Shown in pieces: positions 5,450 to 7,338 of a stretch of DNA of 7,338 bases; the stretch's first letter is position 1, and each line of letters opens with the position of its first letter. The position numbers and the translations under genes were made by a program. Under the pieces are notes generated by a model. That model had not been told where the DNA came from. It made no database searches and saw nothing but the letters and a program-made list of their open reading frames with translations. The DNA is from Nitrospirota bacterium (lineage in GTDB: Bacteria; Nitrospirota; CAKKRA01; 9FT-COMBO-42-15): positions 1 to 7,338 of the forward strand of contig JACPZJ010000127.1 in the NCBI GenBank assembly GCA_016195585.1. Reading direction: 5' to 3'.

Positions 5450-6238
5450 ATGAAAAGACTCTTTCTGATTATTATCATCTCCACTTTAATCCTCACATAC
5501 CATTCTATTTCCTATGCAGAAGAGGGCGTGGGAGACAAATTTATCCTTGAACTTGAAGGACGTTACTGGATGCCAAAGCTAAAGGCCAATCTTAAACTCT
5601 CTGATTATAATACAATGGGTGTGGAGCTATTAGGAACAGATATAAATGTGGTAGATGACCTTGGAATCAAGGATAAAAATTTTTTTAGCGGAAGGCTTAT
5701 TTTAAAGCTCGGCAATAGCAAGATAAGATTTTCATACCTGCCGATAGGATATGAGGGAGAAAAGGCTGTTGAAAAGTCAATAAGCTTTGGCGGAACTACT
5801 TATACAGCTAACACAACAGTTAAGACAGAGTTGAAGGCAGATATGTATGACCTGACATACGAGTATGATGTATTAAACACACAACTGGGTTTTCTTGGCA
5901 TAATCCTTGGTGTTAAATATTTTGACCTTTATGGAAAGCTTGAAGCAGCAGGTGTCTCAGAAGAGGGAAAGGGACAGGCGCCAATACCAGTTATAGGCCT
6001 TGCAGGAAGGATATATCCAATAAAATATTTTAACATCTCAGGCGAGATTACAGGTCTTACTGTTGGAAAGGCAAGCATATACGATGCAGAGGCGGCAATT
6101 AATATAAATCCCATAAAATATGTCGGCCTCTCAGGCGGCTATAGGATCATAAGATTTTCAGCAGAGGGCGACAATGAAAAGTACAAGGCAACCTTAAGGC
6201 TGCACGGCCCGTTTGTTGCCCTGATGGTAAGGTTCTGA
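5450..6238 (+). CDS. probable outer-membrane beta-barrel protein
   Basis: The 262-residue protein starts with a clear signal peptide (MKRLFLIIIISTLILTYHSI, likely cleaved after A23 in SYA-EEG). The mature part is a run of short alternating hydrophobic/polar strands with aromatic edges, for example FILELEGRYWMP (31-42), SGRLILKL and KIRFSYLPIGY, YDLTYEYDV, GIILGVKYFDLYGKLEAA, YFNISGEITGL, YVGLSGGYRIIRFSAEG and a last strand ending in F262, the usual signal for Bam-dependent assembly. This suits an outer-membrane barrel of about 8-12 strands facing the periplasm first. No ligand or specific family is recognised; an OmpW-like small barrel is a loose comparison. The start is secure: ATG with AGGAGGT at 5436-5442, seven bases upstream. 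It follows the sensor kinase but has its own promoter, so a regulatory link is possible, not shown. Confidence 0.8.
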   Translation: MKRLFLIIIISTLILTYHSISYAEEGVGDKFILELEGRYWMPKLKANLKLSDYNTMGVELLGTDINVVDDLGIKDKNFFSGRLILKLGNSKIRFSYLPIGYEGEKAVEKSISFGGTTYTANTTVKTELKADMYDLTYEYDVLNTQLGFLGIILGVKYFDLYGKLEAAGVSEEGKGQAPIPVIGLAGRIYPIKYFNISGEITGLTVGKASIYDAEAAININPIKYVGLSGGYRIIRFSAEGDNEKYKATLRLHGPFVALMVRF

Positions 6239-6242
6239 GTGC

Positions 6243-6309
6243 GGAAAGTATCATAGTGTCATAGAGTCAGAGTATAAAGGTTTTACACTTTGATACTTTG
6301 ACTCTATGC
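6243..6309. repeat. hairpin of inverted 8-base repeats between convergent genes
   Basis: The left arm is a run of related octamers: GGAAAGTA, TCATAGTG, TCATAGAG, TCAGAGTA (6243-6274). The right arm, read on the other strand from 6309, gives GCATAGAG, TCAAAGTA, TCAAAGTG (to 6286). CATAGAGTCA (6260-6269) pairs perfectly with 6299-6308, then a G-T pair, five more pairs, a one-base bulge and four pairs. No T-run follows, so it is not a classical terminator, but it lies exactly between two convergent genes. Confidence 0.75.
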
Positions 6310-6313
6310 CGCT

Positions 6314-6325
6314 ATAGCGCGCTAT
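6314..6325. repeat. 12-base perfect palindrome ATAGCGCGCTAT
   Basis: ATAGCGCGCTAT is its own reverse complement and overlaps the stop codon (6322-6324) of the leftward gene. It may extend the structured region between the convergent genes. Function unknown. Confidence 0.6.
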
Positions 6326-6900
6326 TTATTAATCTCCCATGTCAGCTCAGTATTTCCAAGGAAGCCTGTAAGGACAATGGTAAGAGATTTTGCATCTGCA
6401 AAATCAGCGCCCTTCGTGAAGGTCACTTCGTATCCCTTCATCCATTGGGAGGCCATAGGAAAATAAATAAAGTGCATGGATGGCTCAAGGGTAAATTTCT
6501 TTACTGATAATGGCTCAAGCCTGTTTGATTTGTCGTCTTTAAGATAAATCTTCCATGCAGGATTAGCCTTGTCAAAATTATTCCACTTCTCATCCTCTGT
6601 ATAGGCAAAGAGGTAAAAACTTATCTCCCTTTCATCCTGCGCACTCTCTTTGGCAAGCATTGCATCTTCCTCTGCCTTTATCAATTGATATGCCTTTGCA
6701 TACTCATGCACATAGGCCTCTCTGAATTTCATATCCCTGTAGACAATATTCACAACGAGTGTGGTAACAAACTTATTCTTGTAAATCTTCTCGCTTCGTG
6801 TCTGCTTCTCCACAAGTTTTTTAAAGTCAGCATCAGAGGCATAAAGATTATGACCTGATAGAAAAAGTGAAAGTAATATAATTAATATCTTTGCAGCCAT
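6322..6900 (-). CDS. exported protein of unknown function
   Basis: The start is ATG at 6900 (192 residues), not the in-frame GTG at 6912. A strong GGGAGGTGAT sits seven bases before the ATG, and the GTG lies inside that ribosome site. A signal peptide (MAAKILIILLSLFLSGHNLY, probable cleavage after A21 or A24) sends it to the periplasm or surface; no lipobox Cys is seen. The first half of the mature protein is Lys/Glu-rich and helical (AYVHEYAKAYQLIKAEEDAM, about 63-82). The second half is strand-like with aromatics (ISFYLFAYTEDEKW, PAWKIYLKDD, HFIYFPMASQW) and ends with a hydrophobic strand LTIVLTGFLG and TELTWEINK. I do not recognise the family. It has its own likely promoter and converges on the beta-barrel gene. 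Certainly looks coding; role open. Confidence 0.8.
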   Translation of the reverse strand: MAAKILIILLSLFLSGHNLYASDADFKKLVEKQTRSEKIYKNKFVTTLVVNIVYRDMKFREAYVHEYAKAYQLIKAEEDAMLAKESAQDEREISFYLFAYTEDEKWNNFDKANPAWKIYLKDDKSNRLEPLSVKKFTLEPSMHFIYFPMASQWMKGYEVTFTKGADFADAKSLTIVLTGFLGNTELTWEINK

Positions 6901-6952
6901 TTGAAATATCACCTCCCTGCCAGCGCTGCTTCTTGTCCCACGCTATTGTTTG

Positions 6953-6981
6953 ATTTTACACAAAACTCAGGAATTTTGCAA
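6953..6981 (-). promoter_or_regulatory. promoter of the leftward exported-protein gene
   Basis: On the reverse strand TTGCAA (plus 6976-6981) and TAAAAT (plus 6953-6958) are separated by 17 bases, about 50-80 bases upstream of the ATG at 6900. The -35 lies within a TTTTGCAAAA palindrome (6974-6983). Confidence 0.55.
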
Positions 6982-6994
6982 AACTTAATTGCAA

Positions 6995-7210
6995 TTATTC
7001 ATCCAGAGGGTTTCGGACGCCGAGGATATTCTTCTTTGCCACATGTGTGTATATCATAGTAGTCTGGAAATTTGTTGGAATTGATGTCTTAAGTTTTTTG
7101 GAAAGAAAATAATTGTAAAGCCTTAACGCAGTATCAGCCTGATTCACCTGCCAATCCTCATGATTTTTAGATAACTGTTTGAGGAATTGAGATTTTTGCT
7201 CATTTGTCAC
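6995..7210 (-). pseudogene. integron-type tyrosine recombinase relic with a large internal deletion
   Basis: The 71-codon reverse-strand frame joins two ends of an integrase. Residues about 7-40 (FLKQL, then DWQVNQADTALRLYNYFL) resemble the SAM-like core-binding N-terminal domain of integron integrases. Residues 50-70 (TTMIYTHV, then GVRNPLD) match the extreme C-terminus, including the nucleophile Tyr (Y54) in MIYTHV and the GVRSPLD-like tail typical of IntI. The whole catalytic middle, including the first Arg and the HxxR box, more than 200 residues in an intact enzyme, is missing; the join falls near residues 44-49 (about 7063-7081). The only start in frame is GTG at 7210, without a ribosome site. 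Open frame continues upstream without an ATG (VIKGYCFLDFPLTHS). An ATG at 7269 behind GGGGAGG reads MQYNGLSKVIAFLIFH and stops at 7219, so a frameshift near 7235 may have split the original N-terminus. It cannot be active. Confidence 0.8.
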
Positions 7211-7212
7211 GG

Positions 7213-7260
7213 AATGGGTTAATGGAAAATCAAGAAAGCAATAACCTTTGATAACCCATT
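7213..7260. repeat. 9-base perfect inverted repeat AATGGGTTA / TAACCCATT
   Basis: AATGGGTTA (7213-7221) and TAACCCATT (7252-7260) flank 30 bases at the broken 5' end of the integrase relic. It lacks recognisable attC core sites (RYYYAAC/GTTRRRY). Meaning unknown. Confidence 0.4.
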
Positions 7261-7307
7261 ATACTGCATTTCCTCCCCATTTTCAACGGTTTTATAATCT
7301 TTTTTTC

Positions 7308-7336
7308 TTGACTATCTCACCTTTAATTTCTATAAT
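7308..7336 (+). promoter_or_regulatory. near-consensus promoter pointing out of the window
   Basis: TTGACT (7308-7313), a 17-base spacer and a perfect TATAAT (7331-7336) form the best-matched promoter in the window. Transcription would start just past the right edge and run rightward, diverging from the integrase relic. Confidence 0.72.
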
Positions 7337-7338
7337 CC

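Noticed and set aside
7213..7260. attC or attI recombination site next to the integrase relic
   Set aside because: No paired RYYYAAC/GTTRRRY core sites are found around the 9-base inverted repeat.

Overview
The window is a moderately AT-rich piece of bacterial chromosome from a Gram-negative (diderm) organism. An intact lpxC (lipid A synthesis), a signal-peptide-bearing beta-barrel protein ending in Phe and a second exported protein all imply an outer membrane. The System II (CcsA/ResC type) cytochrome c assembly start at the left edge and the PilJ/NarX-like multi-PAS histidine kinase suggest a respiratory, anaerobe-related lineage. Nitrospirota (Thermodesulfovibrio-like) or a Desulfobacterota relative are my best guesses, by inference only. 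No rRNA, tRNA, CRISPR array or intact mobile element was seen.

Layout, left to right. Positions 1-162 (minus) hold the first 54 codons of a CcsB/HemX-like haem-handling membrane protein. A divergent promoter with phased TGTTGA half-sites then drives a two-gene operon (321-1347). It encodes a winged-helix/minimal nucleotidyltransferase fusion overlapping by 11 bases a HEPN-domain protein, resembling MNT-HEPN toxin-antitoxin pairs but with altered key residues. A tiny self-contained gene follows (1425-1484): good promoter, ten-base perfect Shine-Dalgarno, 19 codons of which ten are Lys, and a strong intrinsic terminator. lpxC runs leftward (2558-1617). A 364-base divergent spacer carries an inverted repeat and two rightward extended -10 promoters ahead of an 803-residue hybrid sensor with a NarX-type P-box, HAMP, two PAS domains and a HisKA/HATPase_c kinase (2923-5334). 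No response regulator is in view. A probable outer-membrane beta-barrel protein (5450-6238) has its own promoter. It converges on a leftward gene for an exported protein of unknown function (6900-6322), with a hairpin built of 8-base repeats between them. The right end has an internally deleted relic of an integron-type tyrosine recombinase (minus, 7210-6995) and a near-consensus promoter pointing out of the window.

The genes look like separate transcription units rather than one pathway. The only firm operon is the nucleotidyltransferase/HEPN pair. The most unusual items are the Lys-rich microprotein gene, the helically phased operator of the HEPN operon and the collapsed integron-integrase relic.
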